NCBI GenBank assembly: GCA_030765045.1
Contig: CM060962.1
Coordinates: forward strand, 160,443,972 to 160,507,971
Direction: 5' to 3'
Source of the DNA: Tenodera sinensis
Taxonomy: Eukaryota > Arthropoda > Insecta > Mantodea > Mantidae
Length of the DNA: 64,000 nucleotides
Within the stretch, counting starts at the first letter, position 1. Each line of letters starts with the position of its first letter. Under the pieces are notes generated by a model that saw only the letters and a program-made list of their open reading frames with translations, was not told the origin of the DNA and made no database searches. The translations under genes and the position numbers were made by a program. Below are positions 26,361-37,419 of this stretch, piece by piece.

Positions 26361-29300
26361 AACATTGTTCACATTACTCCTCAAGCTACTATTTGTTTAT
26401 TTTATACACTTTCTACAAACCAGGCTTATAGAACATTGTTCACATTACTCCTCAAGCTACTATTTGTTTATTTTATACAGTTTCTACAAACCAGGCTTAT
26501 AGAACATTGTTCACATTACTCCTCAAGCTACTATTTGTTTATTTTATACAGTTTCTACAAACCAGGCTTATAGAACATTGTTCACATTACTTCCTCAAGC
26601 TACTATTTGTTTATTTTATACACTTTCTACAAACCAGGCTTATAGAACATTGTTCACATTACTCCTCAAGCTACTATTTGTTTATTTTATACACTTTCTA
26701 CAAACCAGGCTTATAGAACATTGTTCACATTACTCCTCAAGCTACTATTTGTTTATTTTATACACTTTCTACAAACCAGGCTTATAGAACATTGTTCACA
26801 GTACTTCCTCAAGCTACTATTTGTTTATTTTATACACTTTCTACAAACCAGGCTTATAGAACATTGTTCACATTACTCCTCAAGCTACTATTTGTTTATT
26901 TTATACACTTTCTACAAACCAGGCTTATAGAACATTGTTCACATTACTTCCTCAAGCTACTATTTGTTTATTTTATACACTTTCTACAAACCAGGCTTAT
27001 AGAACATTGTTCACATTACTTCCTCAAGCTACTATTTGTTTATTTTATACACTTTCTACAAACCAGGCTTATAGAACATTGTTCACATTACTCCTCAAGC
27101 TACTATTTGTTTATTTTATACAGTTTCTACAAACCAGGCTTATAGAACATTGTTCACATTACTCCTCAAGCTACTATTTGTTTATTTTATACACTTTCTA
27201 CAAACCAGGCTTATAGAACATGATTCACATTACTTCCTCAAGCTACTATTTGTTTATTTTATACACTTTCTACAAACCAGGCTTATAGAACATTGTTCAC
27301 ATTACTCCTCAAGCTACTATTTGTTTATTTTATACACTTTCTACAAACCAGGCTTATAGAACATGATTCACATTACTTCCTCAAGCTACTATTTGTTTAT
27401 TTTATACACTTTCTACAAACCAGGCTTATAGAACATTGTTCACATTACTCCTCAAGCTACTATTTGTTTATTTTATACACTTTCTACAAACCAGGCTTAT
27501 AGAACATTGTTCACATTACTCCTCAAGCTACTATTTGTTTATTTTATACACTTTCTACAAACCAGGCTTATAGAACATTGTTCACATTACTTCCTCAAGC
27601 TACTATTTGTTTATTTTATACACTTTCTACAAACCAGGCTTATAGAACATTGTTCACATTACTCCTCAAGCTACTATTTGTTTATTTTATACACTTTCTA
27701 CAAACCAGGCTTATAGAACATTGTTCACATTACTCCTCAAGCTACTATTTGTTTATTTTATACACTTTCTACAAACCAGGCTTATAGAACATGATTCACA
27801 GTACTTCCTCAAGCTACTATTTGTTTATTTTATACACTTTCTACAAACCAGGCTTATAGAACATTGTTCACATTACTTCCTCAAGCTACTATTTGTTTAT
27901 TTTATACACTTTCTACAAACCAGGCTTATAGAACATTGTTCACATTACTTCTCAAGCTACTATTTGTTTATTTTATACACTTTCTACAAACCAGGCTTAT
28001 AGAACATTGTTCACATTACTCCTCAAGCTACTATTTGTTTATTTTATACACTTTCTACAAACCAGGCTTATAGAACATTGTTCACATTACTCCTCAAGCT
28101 ACTATTTGTTTATTTTATACACTTTCTACAAACCAGGCTTATAGAACATTGTTCACATTACTTCCTCAAGCTACTATTTGTTTATTTTATACACTTTCTA
28201 CAAACCAGGCTTATAGAACATTGTTCACATTACTTCTCAAGCTACTATTTGTTTATTTTATACACTTTCTACAAACCAGGCTTATAGAACATTGTTCACA
28301 TTACTCCTCAAGCTACTATTTGTTTATTTTATACACTTTCTACAAACCAGGCTTATAGAACATTGTTCACATTACTCCTCAAGCTACTATTTGTTTATTT
28401 TATACACTTTCTACAAACCAGGCTTATAGAACATTGTTCACATTACTCCTCAAGCTACTATTTGTTTATTTTATACACTTTCTACCAACCAGGCTTATAG
28501 AACATTGTTCACATTACTCCTCAAGCTACTATTTGTTTATTTTATACACTTTCTACAAACCAGGCTTATAGAACATTGTTCACATTACTCCTCAAGCTAC
28601 TATTTGTTTATTTTATACACTTTCTACAAACCAGGCTTATAGAACATTGTTCACATTACTCCTCAAGCTACTATTTGTTTATTTTATACACTTTCTACAA
28701 ACCAGGCTTATAGAACATTGTTCACATTACTCCTCAAGCTACTATTTGTTTATTTTATACAGTTTCTACAAACCAGGCTTATAGAACATTGTTCACATTA
28801 CTCCTCAAGCTACTATTTGTTTATTTTATACACTTTCTACAAACCAGGCTTATAGAACATTGTTCACATTACTCCTCAAGCTACTATTTGTTTATTTTAT
28901 ACACTTTCTACAAACCAGGCTTATAGAACATTGTTCACAGTACTTCCTCAAGCTACTATTTGTTTATTTTATACACTTTCTACAAACCAGGCTTATAGAA
29001 CATTGTTCACATTACTTCCTCAAGCTACTATTTGTTTATTTTATACACTTTCTACAAACCAGGCTTATAGAACATTGTTCACATTACTCCTCAAGCTACT
29101 ATTTGTTTATTTTATACACTTTCTACAAACCAGGCTTATAGAACATTGTTCACATTACTCCTCAAGCTACTATTTGTTTATTTTATACAGTTTCTACAAA
29201 CCAGGCTTATAGAACATGATTCACAGTACTTCCTCAAGCTACTATTTGTTTATTTTATACACTTTCTACAAACCAGGCTTATAGAACATTGTTCACATTA

Positions 29301-30620
29301 CTTCCTCAAGCTACTATTTGTTTATTTTATACACTTTCTACAAACCAGGCTTATAGAACATTGTTCACATTACTCCTCAAGCTACTATTTGTTTATTTTA
29401 TACAGTTTCTACAAACCAGGCTTATAGAACATTGTTCACATTACTCCTCAAGCTACTATTTGTTTATTTTATACACTTTCTACAAACCAGGCTTATAGAA
29501 CATTGTTCACATTACTCCTCAAGCTACTATTTGTTTATTTTATACAGTTTCTACAAACCAGGCTTATAGAACATTGTTCACATTACTCCTCAAGCTACTA
29601 TTTGTTTATTTTATACAGTTTCTACAAACCAGGCTTATAGAACATTGTTCACATTACTCCTCAAGCTACTATTTGTTTATTTTATACACTTTCTACAAAC
29701 CAGGCTTATAGAACATTGTTCACATTACTCCTCAAGCTACTATTTGTTTATTTTATACACTTTCTACAAACCAGGCTTATAGAACATTGTTCACATTACT
29801 CCTCAAGCTACTATTTGTTTATTTTATACACTTTCTACAAACCAGGCTTATAGAACATTGTTCACATTACTCCTCAAGCTACTATTTGTTTATTTTATAC
29901 ACTTTCTACAAACCAGGCTTATAGAACATTGTTCACATTACTCCTCAAGCTACTATTTGTTTATTTTATACACTTTCTACAAACCAGGCTTATAGAACAT
30001 TGTTCACATTACTTCCTCAAGCTACTATTTGTTTATTTTATACACTTTCTACAAACCAGGCTTATAGAACATTGTTCACATTACTTCCTCAAGCTACTAT
30101 TTGTTTATTTTATACACTTTCTACAAACCAGGCTTATAGAACATTGTTCACATTACTTCCTCAAGCTACTATTTGTTTATTTTATACAGTTTCTACAAAC
30201 CAGTCTTATAAAATATTATTCACATGACTTCCTAAAGCTTTTTGTTTAGTTTACAGGGCTTCTAAAAACCAGGCTTATTGAACATTATTCAACTTACTTC
30301 CTCCGGCTAATATTTGTGTATTTGTATTGTATAGATTCTACAAACCAGGCCTATAAAACATTATTCTCATTACTTTTTCAATTTACTATTAGTTTATTTG
30401 ACAGAGCTTCTACAAAACAAAGCTTGTAAAACATTATTCACAGAACTTCCTCAAAATACTATTTGTTTACTTTATTATATCTTGTACAGCCAGGCTTATA
30501 AAGCATTATTCACATTACGTCCTCAAGCTACTATTTGTTTATTTTATATAGTTTCTACAAACCGCGCTTATAGAACATTATTCACATTACTTCCTGAAGC
30601 TAGTGTTTATTTTATATCCA

Positions 30621-31014
30621 GTTTTCCTGGGTGATCGCATACTCGCAACTGCACAACCACTAATTTTTTCCGCACGCGAATGTGTATAGACATGCATATG
30701 AGAAAGTCGAATGTCCAACTTTCTTGTACGTACATGAACTTACTCGTTTAATTTTCCCGCGCGCTCTTTACCAAATGTCAGCTCATTCCAATTCAGTCAA
30801 CAAGCTGAGGCGCATAAACCTGATTTTGCAACTGGTGATGGTAGCTTTTAGGCGAGGGGTACGCAGGGAGCGGTGCAAAGCTTGCATTTAAGAGTACGGC
30901 GAGTTAAGGCAGCATAATCGACAAGGCAAACACATGCGATTCTTACCGCGCAAGCGCACTACGTTCTCTTACAAGTCCCTCTGTTTTCCTTGCTACGAGC
31001 ATTTTCCTCCCATT
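30621..31014. other. Unassigned sequence right of the satellite
   Basis: Mixed-composition DNA with no recognised coding or repeat content. A 69-codon frame at 30682-30891 resembles nothing I know and is probably chance. Confidence 0.5.
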
Positions 31015-31022
31015 GTTTAGCA

Positions 31023-31196
31023 CAGGCATGTCAAACATCACTCCCAGGGTGTGAAGAGAGGAGTCCACCCCTCCTTAACTGCAGTAGCACGCGCTAGTAG
31101 AATCGGTTTTCGCTTTGTTTTTCTCGTTCTCCGATTTGAAGAGAGGGAAAATACGGGAATATTTTCACACCTGGCGAGCGCTGTTTGACACGTCTG
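31023..31196. mobile_element. hAT-type MITE (174 bp) with perfect 8-bp TSD
   Basis: The ends are CAGGCATGTCAAAC and GTTTGACACGTCTG, inverted repeats differing at a few bases, with the CAG...CTG termini and TGTCAAAC core common in hAT MITEs. GTTTAGCA lies on both sides (31015-31022 and 31197-31204), a perfect 8-bp duplication. It is non-coding. Confidence 0.85.
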
Positions 31197-31504
31197 GTTT
31201 AGCAGAACCTACTAGGCAGCCAACGTGATGGTTCTAAATACCAGGTGAGTCAGCTGCCCCCTATTCTCGAATTTTATGCAATCCGCATTTTAGAGTCTAA
31301 CATGAGAACATCGACCTCATTACTTGGTTCTACCCGCGTATTTAACATGGATGTTAAACACTCGATGAAATTAGCACTAATATAGATGTTATCACACCGT
31401 CTTTTAATATATTCGTAATTAGACAGCTGACGTTTGCACTTCTGCAAATGTTCACTGGAACCAGCGAATATTACATCTTAAACGGAATGTTCATTTCACA
31501 CGTT

Positions 31505-31580
31505 ACTAGGTAGCTCAGTTGGAACAAGCGCAAGACTCCGAAGTAATCTGTCTGCTGTGAAGGTAGTTCGAATCATCTGC
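31505..31580 (+). other. tRNA-like (Pol III-type) module inside CCAGG copy A
   Basis: The box A-like TAGCTCAGTTGG (31511-31522) and box B-like AGTTCGAATC (31565-31574) have tRNA spacing. A T-run (TTTTTTT near 31591-31597), as in Pol III terminators, follows. It does not fold as a clean tRNA gene by eye, so it is a tRNA-derived or SINE-like relic. The equivalent module is present in copy B at 38864-38940. Confidence 0.55.
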
Positions 31581-31938
31581 ATGTACTAATTTTTTTACCG
31601 TGCAATCCTCAGAATTTACAAATTATTATTCTGAAAACTGTTATTATATTCATTTTTATTGTTTTATTTATGTTTTATGGCATTGTTTGATGTTTCTTTA
31701 TTGGTGAACTACAATTATGTAGTTGTATAAACACACCTATAGCTAGGTGAAATTGAAACAAGGATCATTTATACACATTTGAACATAGAAAGCAAGGAAA
31801 TTACATTGTCAGAGTTTAACATGGAAGTTAAACTCAATTTTGCAGACAATGAATTGTGTTATTAAAAATGTTTCACAGGTAGTGATATGTTTTGCGGCGC
31901 TGGAATGACCCTTTTTCTATTCCTGGAACACAACTCCT

Positions 31939-32984
31939 CTAACGAAGCAAGTGCTCGAACTGGTGACCTTCTTGGGTAATGCACGCCTGGATACGCTGTT
32001 GGATGGAGCCCCTGATTTGGTGTAGCATGGCGGGTTGAACATTTCTACAAGCCACTGTAATACGCTGACGAAGGGTTTCTAGATTACCCAGCTCCTCTGC
32101 ATAAATGCGTTCTTTTAAATAATCCCAGAGAGAAAAGTCAAGGGGTGTCAGATCAGGTGATCTGGCAGGCCATGGGACTGGTCCTTGTCTTCCTATCCAA
32201 TGACCAGGATGTGCAGCATTCAAATGATTGCAGACGATCCTCAACCGATACGGAGGAGCGCCGTTGTGTTGAAACCATATCGTCATTCGCTCCTGCAGTG
32301 GCACATTCCCTAAAAATAAGGGGTAAGCTACGGAGGAATTCCAGGTAGATGCCCCTCGAAGAATAATGGTCCAACAAGGTGGTCTCCCAAATTTCCACAC
32401 CAGACATTTACACCCCACTGCTCTTGGAATGCTGCCTCCCTTACACAATGAGGATTATCAACACGCCTATAACGTATATTGTGACGATTTTCAGTTCCAT
32501 TGTTGTGGAATCTTGATTCATCAGAAAACAATATCCTGGATGTGAATCCCACATCACTTGCTACTCGCTCCAGCAACCATTCACAAAAGATCACTCGAGC
32601 TTGGAAATATCCCCCGTGAAGTGCTTGGTGTAGGTGCAAATGATAAGGATGGAACTTATTAGTGTTCAATATTCGCACTACAGAAGATTGGCTGATGTTC
32701 ACCTCCTGAGCAACTGACCGCGTACTAGTATGCGGATTGTCCTGGGTGGCGTTCAAAACTGCTTCTGCATTAACACCCGATGTTGCTGGTGCGTGTCTAC
32801 ATGGAGGCATTCTTGCAAGTGACGCTGTTACACGCAGACGCCTTTCAACATTCCGCAAGGTGTTTGCTGTTGGTTGTCGTCTGTTCGGATATCTCTCCCG
32901 ATATAGATGCTGAGCCACTGGTGTATTTGTTCTTGCTTCTCCGTAGACCAAAAGCATATCTACGTACTCGTCTGTCAAATACAT
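31939..32984 (-). pseudogene. Mariner/Tc3-like (DUF4817-type) transposase, frameshifted and catalytically dead
   Basis: Read on the minus strand, MYLTDEYVDMLLVYGEA begins the N-terminal DUF4817 helical region and RERYPNRRQPTANT follows. A second HTH block contains VAQEVNISQSSVVRIL. The catalytic domain gives ILFSDESRF (first Asp), then WGVNVWCGNLGDHLVGPLFF. A -1-type frameshift falls near 32340-32350, after which WFQHNGAPPY, WIGRQGPVPWPARSPDLTPL and DFSLWDYLKERIY follow to the stop at 31939. Family members carry QHDGAP; here the second catalytic Asp is Asn (codon at 32263-32265). Total length of about 348 codons fits the family. The enzyme would cut and paste the flanking CCAGG element, but both frame and active site are broken. 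Confidence 0.85.
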
Positions 32985-33213
32985 AATGAAAGACTGGCAC
33001 AAAATATCGTGCGACAGCATATGTGTGGAGAACGCAGGGGCGGCATTCGCAACACACTACATCATGCCAGTCCAATGAGGCAGAAGTCATTATATCTGTT
33101 CAACTACAAAATGCAGACAACCAAAAAACGATTTAAATTATAATGTCCTAAACCCCCAGGGACTTCATAGTTAGATTATTGTGAATTCGGTTTCCAAGTT
33201 TTGATGAACATTA

Positions 33214-33254
33214 ATAAAATAAAAAATAAAAAATAAAATAAAAAAAAAAAAAAA
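33214..33254. repeat. A-rich simple repeat (AAAAT and poly-A)
   Basis: AATAAAATAAAAAATAAAAA-type runs passing into about 15 consecutive As. Confidence 0.8.
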
Positions 33255-33265
33255 CATTTACAATG

Positions 33266-33334
33266 ATGAGACTTGAACCTGTGTCATTGGGGTTTAGCGG
33301 AGAGTACCTGTTACAATCCTATTCAGCTATTTCG
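33266..33334 (-). other. Second tRNA-like module inside CCAGG copy A
   Basis: On the minus strand a box A-like TAGCTGAATAGG (complement 33318-33329) and box B-like GGTTCAAGTCTC (complement 33268-33279) lie at tRNA-like spacing. They are followed within 20 bases by a long T-run (the A-run at 33239-33254 on the plus strand). The counterpart in copy B is at 38263-38332. Confidence 0.55.
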
Positions 33335-33985
33335 AGACTTGACTGAAAGCACGTACCGCGTGCAATAGTAGGACTTGTACGCCTGGCGCTATGCCATTGC
33401 CACCTCGCAAGTTTACGTGCTTGATTTAGCCTTTTAAGACAGTTTTAATAATTGCTGGGCGTTTTAATATTATTACTTAAATGGCAAAAGCTGTTATGCA
33501 TATTAATTGAGATGCACGAGGCGTAGTTCACGCAAAAATGTAAATAAACTGTTGTTTAATAATATGTCCGTGCGGGTCCATGATGGATGAGGCGTGTCTC
33601 TAAATTTGTCCTAATTCTTGGCAGCCAACCCCTGCTCTTAGTATAAGAATTCTTGTTAGCTGACGTTGTTAGTGTAGGTCAAGTTTTTCCGAGGCGTTTA
33701 CTGAATTACGTTGCTATGTATACTCTAATAAAAAGTTTGTAAAATCGGCCGGAAACCGGAATTCGCTCTCAGTAAACGAGTCGTATGTTTTTGACGTGTA
33801 CTTTGGCGAGGAGTACGCTCTGTCCCTTAAACCGCTGTTGCTCTCAATTTTGCGCATTCCTCTCTTTAAGAACGTCAAGCAATACATTTTAGTAAGCGCA
33901 AAACTGGACTAAGGTGCACATGCCGTTAGATGGGTGGCCTACCTTCCAAAAAAAAATAAGGCGCGGCTGACTCACCTGGTATAAT

Positions 33986-34560
33986 GTAGCCATCTTCTAT
34001 ACTATATTAATGTTATGAACACAATTTCATCTAGTCTTATTAAGTAATTATAAATGCATATAATTACTCTTCATGTTGTAATTTACTAAGGCCAATACTT
34101 CAGTTTGGAATAGTTATTTTGTTACAGTGTTTATTACTGTTTGTTATATTTGTGTTCTGGCAGCAAGTTGCATGCAATTGTGTCTGCACAAGACGGGAAA
34201 TTTGAATCTATGAAAGTGTGGAAATGAATAACATGGTGAAACTAAAGGAGACAAATCTTTCGGGTTTATTCTTATAAGAGAAGCTGTTTTCCGTTTTAAT
34301 TGTTTGCGAGTGAGAGAAATGGTGTCTGGACAAATAATAGTTCTTGTGATTTTGGCCATTTAAAACAAAAAATAGCAAAACATAACACCTCAATTGCCCA
34401 TATGAATTTAGAATTAGAATTGTGTGGTGTGTGTCAGAGAAAGAAAGTGAGTAAAGGTGGAGAGGACGTAATGTACCGCACACCCACTGCGACAAGTCAC
34501 GAGCCGCCACTGACCTTGTTCATCACTGAGATATCCCAAATTAACAGGGAAATAGTCTAG
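33986..34560. other. Unassigned sequence
   Basis: AT-rich, no recognised feature. Overlapping short frames on both strands look random. Confidence 0.5.
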
Positions 34561-34569
34561 GTGACAGCA

Positions 34570-35740
34570 CAAGAAGCTTTAAACTCATATTACAACCAAG
34601 AGCATGTTTCTCACAGTTTCTTCGTATCGCGGATCTTTTATATTTCCAAGAAACTTATTGAGCACCTCTTTGAAAGCACATCATGTTTGCAGTTCTCTAC
34701 CATTCGTGGTGTCCAAAAATGCACTACCCTTCATTAGCTGTCTAAACTGAGGTCCATCATATATACCCTCTTTTATCTTAGCTTCAGATACCACAGAAAA
34801 TTTACTGCTCAGGCATTTGAAACGCGAATAATTGTTGTCCAGCCCTTTCACGTATTACGTATTTAATTTGATATGCAAAGGAGACAGTAATATTTTCTTT
34901 GGATCAACTAGATTGGCACGAATAAATGTTTTTGCTCCTCCTTTGCGTTAAAGGTTTTCTCTTAGGCTACTCTCTCACTATTCAGTGTTTTAACTCTGTT
35001 TCTACTGTCCCATTCGCATAAAAAGCATGGAGATTTTGCATATTTTCCTTGCTGCCCTAATAAGATACAGGATATCTTTTGGTCTCCACACAATAGCCCT
35101 TGACATTCCTTGTAATTAATTCTTTAAAAATGCTTTCAAGACTTTCATATGATTCTTTTAGAAACAAAGAATGTGCAACTAATATTGAGGGAAATTTGCT
35201 TCTACTGTGCAATAAAACGGCTTTTAGACTTCTTTTCGAAGCGTTAATAAATAAACGCCAGTCATTACTACCGTATGTTCTCTTCCCAGTTGTTGAATTA
35301 AATCTGGTACTTCACAACAAACAAGCAGGTCTTCCATCTTAAACAACTTGGTAAATTCTTTGTCTCTATTCCTATACCAGGAAAATGTGGTGCATGGATC
35401 TAGCATATTCTTCTCTTTCAACCTTGATCCAAGTAATTTGTTCTTGTCTTTGGTAAGATCTAAGTCTCTTACTAAGTCGTTCAACTCTTCTTGAAAAATG
35501 CTATGACTTGTCTTCAGCAGTGTGTGCTGAGAAATCCTCATCAGTATTAGAATTTTCTGTTGACCCAGAGATTGAACTCTCAGTATCCTCTAGTTTTACT
35601 TGTGGAATAGAAGTAGGGACACCTGCTTCGTGTGGCACAGGCCTTGCAGCTGAAGCAGGGCTATCTGGATATATAATTTTTGGCTTATTTGTCTTATTGT
35701 ACCCTGACACTTCACAATGCAGAATTAACAATCGTCATAG
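34570..35740 (-). pseudogene. Decayed conserved gene family of unknown function (probably transposon-linked)
   Basis: On the minus strand, from 35731: GYNKTNKPKIIYPDSPASAA, a Ser/Glu/Asp-rich stretch, then IFQEELNDLVRDLDLTKDKN, KLLGSRLKEKNML and FSWYRNRDKEF (to about 35224). Further 3' in shifting frames are VAHSLFLKESYESLE, SPLHIKLN and EAKIKEGIYDGPQFRQLMKG (to about 34700), then NKFLGNIKDPRYEETVRNML. I recognise this order (LGSRL.EKN.L, ...PLHIKLG, ...K...GIFDGPQIR.LM) from a widely scattered but unnamed family of uncharacterised arthropod proteins. At least five frame breaks or stops make this copy non-functional. The function is unknown; its dispersed distribution suggests a mobile origin. 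Confidence 0.6.
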
Positions 35741-35849
35741 TGTTTTTTCCCACGCCATATCATACGCATTGACTTCTGTTTTCCAGTGTCTTAGCCCTTC
35801 ACTACATGTTTTGCAAACAGTATGCATAGCCCATGCTTTACTTTAATCT

Positions 35850-36595
35850 CCTAGCTTAACTGCAAAATACGCAAAATAGACTTTTTGCAATACTTGATAC
35901 GTAAGTTAACCATTGCGAACACATATTTGGTAGTGTAAGCTAAATTTACAATTCACTTATCAATTCCCATGGCAACAAGGCTGAAACTGGTCTTTAATAC
36001 TTACAGTACCAGGAGGAAATGACGTAACTAATACGGTACCAGTAGGAAATGACGTCACACCCAACAGCATTGTAACCTAAAAATAAGTTATTAATTAATT
36101 CTTAGCAAAATATGCCAATAAAACTGTCTCATTGGTTAAAATGTTGACATTTTTATCAAAGCACTACTTTCGGAAAGCATTGTAAGCTTCAACCTACCTT
36201 TGTTTCGACTTCGCTGGTAAAAGTGATGCTCATGCTAGATCCGCAGCTTCTTCAATAGGAATGTCGCTCATTTTTATAAACTTTTACTGCTTGATAATTA
36301 CTGTAAAAAGTCGAAAGATTCTATTCGGCTACATAAACAAATAACCTAGAAACCAAGACACGTGCTACTCCAAGTAAAGAATTGATTGCGGAGTTCATTA
36401 ACAAAAGGGTGGATAAGAAGGCTTTGTCCATATAATTTAGATGTAGCTTTTCATTTGTTCACATAGAGAATTTATTTTTTCTTAATGTTAAATAACATTT
36501 GGAAAAGCAATTTTGATTTGTTATTACTTTTTAGGGATTTTTCAAGTATTGCAAAAATTGACTTATCAGATCTCGAATGCTTGGGAAAACATGGC
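35850..36595. other. Unassigned sequence with a short direct repeat
   Basis: The only structure seen is a duplicated segment at 36006-36062, GGTACCAG(T/G)AGGAAATGACG with small variations; the second copy includes the palindrome TGACGTCA (36051-36058). Confidence 0.4.
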
Positions 36596-36606
36596 CCTGC
36601 GGACCT

Positions 36607-36808
36607 ACGCTGGCCTACTGATCCCAAGGTCGCGGGTTCAAACCCGGCCCAGGCCGATGGTTTTTAAGTGTGCTTAAAACGACAGCTCCATGTCAGTAGA
36701 TTTACTGGCATGTAAAAGAACTCCTGCGGGACAAAATTCCGGCACACCGGCGACGCTGATGTGATCCTGGCAATTGACAGCGTCGTTAAACAACAAAATA
36801 ATTTATAA
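36607..36808 (+). mobile_element. SINE-B, 5'-truncated, with perfect 11-bp TSD
   Basis: It begins inside the tRNA-like head (ACGCTGGCC), carries box B GGTTCAAACCC and the family body ending AATTGACAGCGTCGTTAAAC. The flanks are CCTGCGGACCT at 36596-36606 and 36809-36819. It lacks the first 30 or so bases present in the 49.3-kb copy. Confidence 0.9.
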
Positions 36809-37098
36809 CCTGCGGACCTCGTATTCTTAAAATGCATTCTCGACCAGATAAGTATCACAGTTCTTGATACGATTCTTCAAAAATGGTGTAATGTTAGTTT
36901 TCTGTCTACGCAACAAGAAAGAATCACATATGTAACAGAAGTTATTTGGATTACTCACACATTTTCTCCTAGAAAAGGCGGAAGCCATTGTGAACAATGT
37001 ATCACTACACAGTACGTACTAAACATATAGAATGATGAATCTTTTGCGGAAATCCCATTACCGATCACCACGAATTATAGAAAGCAATTAAGATTCTG

Positions 37099-37419
37099 CT
37101 CCGTAGCGCAGTTGGTAGCGCGCTTGCCTCTGGCGCGGAGGACCCGGGTTCAATCCCCGGTACCAGCATAGGGATTTTATCCCCTCTGGGAGGTCTGGCA
37201 CGGGGTGCACTCAGCCTCGTTAAGTCCCGGGCTGGAGAAGTAGCGGCCCCAGGTCGAGAAGGCCGCATAACTGGCCGAAAGGGTTCGGGGCGATGACCAC
37301 GTCCCACCCTCCAGTACTGCACCCCACCAATGACGCCTGTAGTAGGCAGAGGTGGCGGACGCAGCGGCTGGGTGGTAAGCCTTGGCCCTTCATGGGCTGT
37401 TGCGCTAGGGGTAAAAAAG
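37099..37419 (+). mobile_element. SINE-A, full length, with perfect 11-bp TSD
   Basis: A tRNA-derived head has box A TAGCGCAGTTGG (37104-37115) and box B GGTTCAATCCC (37147-37157). It is followed by a body of about 250 bp shared with the copies at 6.5 and 7.1 kb, and a short A-rich tail. TTAAGATTCTG flanks it at 37088-37098 and 37420-37430. The head is intact enough that internal Pol III promotion is plausible. Confidence 0.92.

Larger units (their letters stand above)
8528..30620 (+). repeat. 71/72-bp satellite DNA array (about 300 units)
   Basis: A head-to-tail array, over 22 kb, of an AT-rich unit containing CTCAAGCTACTATTTG, TTTATTTTATACACTTTC, TACAAACCAGGCTTATA and GAACATTGTTCACATTAC. 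Units are 71 bp with ACTCCTC or 72 bp with ACTTCCTC. Diagnostic variants recur: CACAGTAC for CACATTAC, ATGATTCAC for ATTGTTCAC, ACAGTTTC for ACACTTTC. Most units differ at only a few positions. The first unit (8528-8600) and the last six (about 30190-30620) are strongly diverged, as expected where unequal exchange no longer homogenises. Forward frames of 69-141 codons repeat throughout because 71 is not divisible by 3; they all end at the same TAG in CTTATAG and are not genes. No spacer, CENP-B-like box or embedded transposon was noticed. Confidence 0.97.
31241..33979 (-). mobile_element. TA-flanked DNA transposon 'CCAGG', copy A (transposase-bearing)
   Basis: Terminal inverted repeats start CCAGGTGAGTCAG at both ends and are bounded by TA (31239-31240 and 33980-33981), the target of the Tc1/mariner superfamily. 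Subterminal sequence over several hundred bp at both sides matches copy B at 37741-39082 in the opposite orientation. The interior carries a mariner/Tc3-like transposase pseudogene on the minus strand, one tRNA-like module on each side and an A-rich run at 33214-33254. Length is 2,739 bp. Confidence 0.85.

Noticed and set aside
8682..30249. Dozens of 69-141-codon frames with apparent hydrophobic segments
   Set aside because: Periodic artefacts of a 71/72-bp satellite unit; each ends at the same in-unit TAG and shifts frame with every unit.
8528..30620. CRISPR-like array
   Set aside because: There are no unique spacers; the whole unit repeats, and the context is a eukaryotic genome.
31505..31580. 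A functional tRNA gene
   Set aside because: Only the promoter-like boxes are preserved; a clean acceptor stem and anticodon arm are not evident and the module lies within a transposon.
36006..36062. CRE-type regulatory site in a duplicated GGAAATGACG segment
   Set aside because: A single TGACGTCA with no nearby gene is not enough to claim a regulatory element; noted only as a short direct repeat.
37104..37172. A genuine tRNA gene at the start of SINE-A
   Set aside because: The tRNA-like head is continuous with a 250-bp body repeated elsewhere and bounded by a TSD, so it is a SINE.
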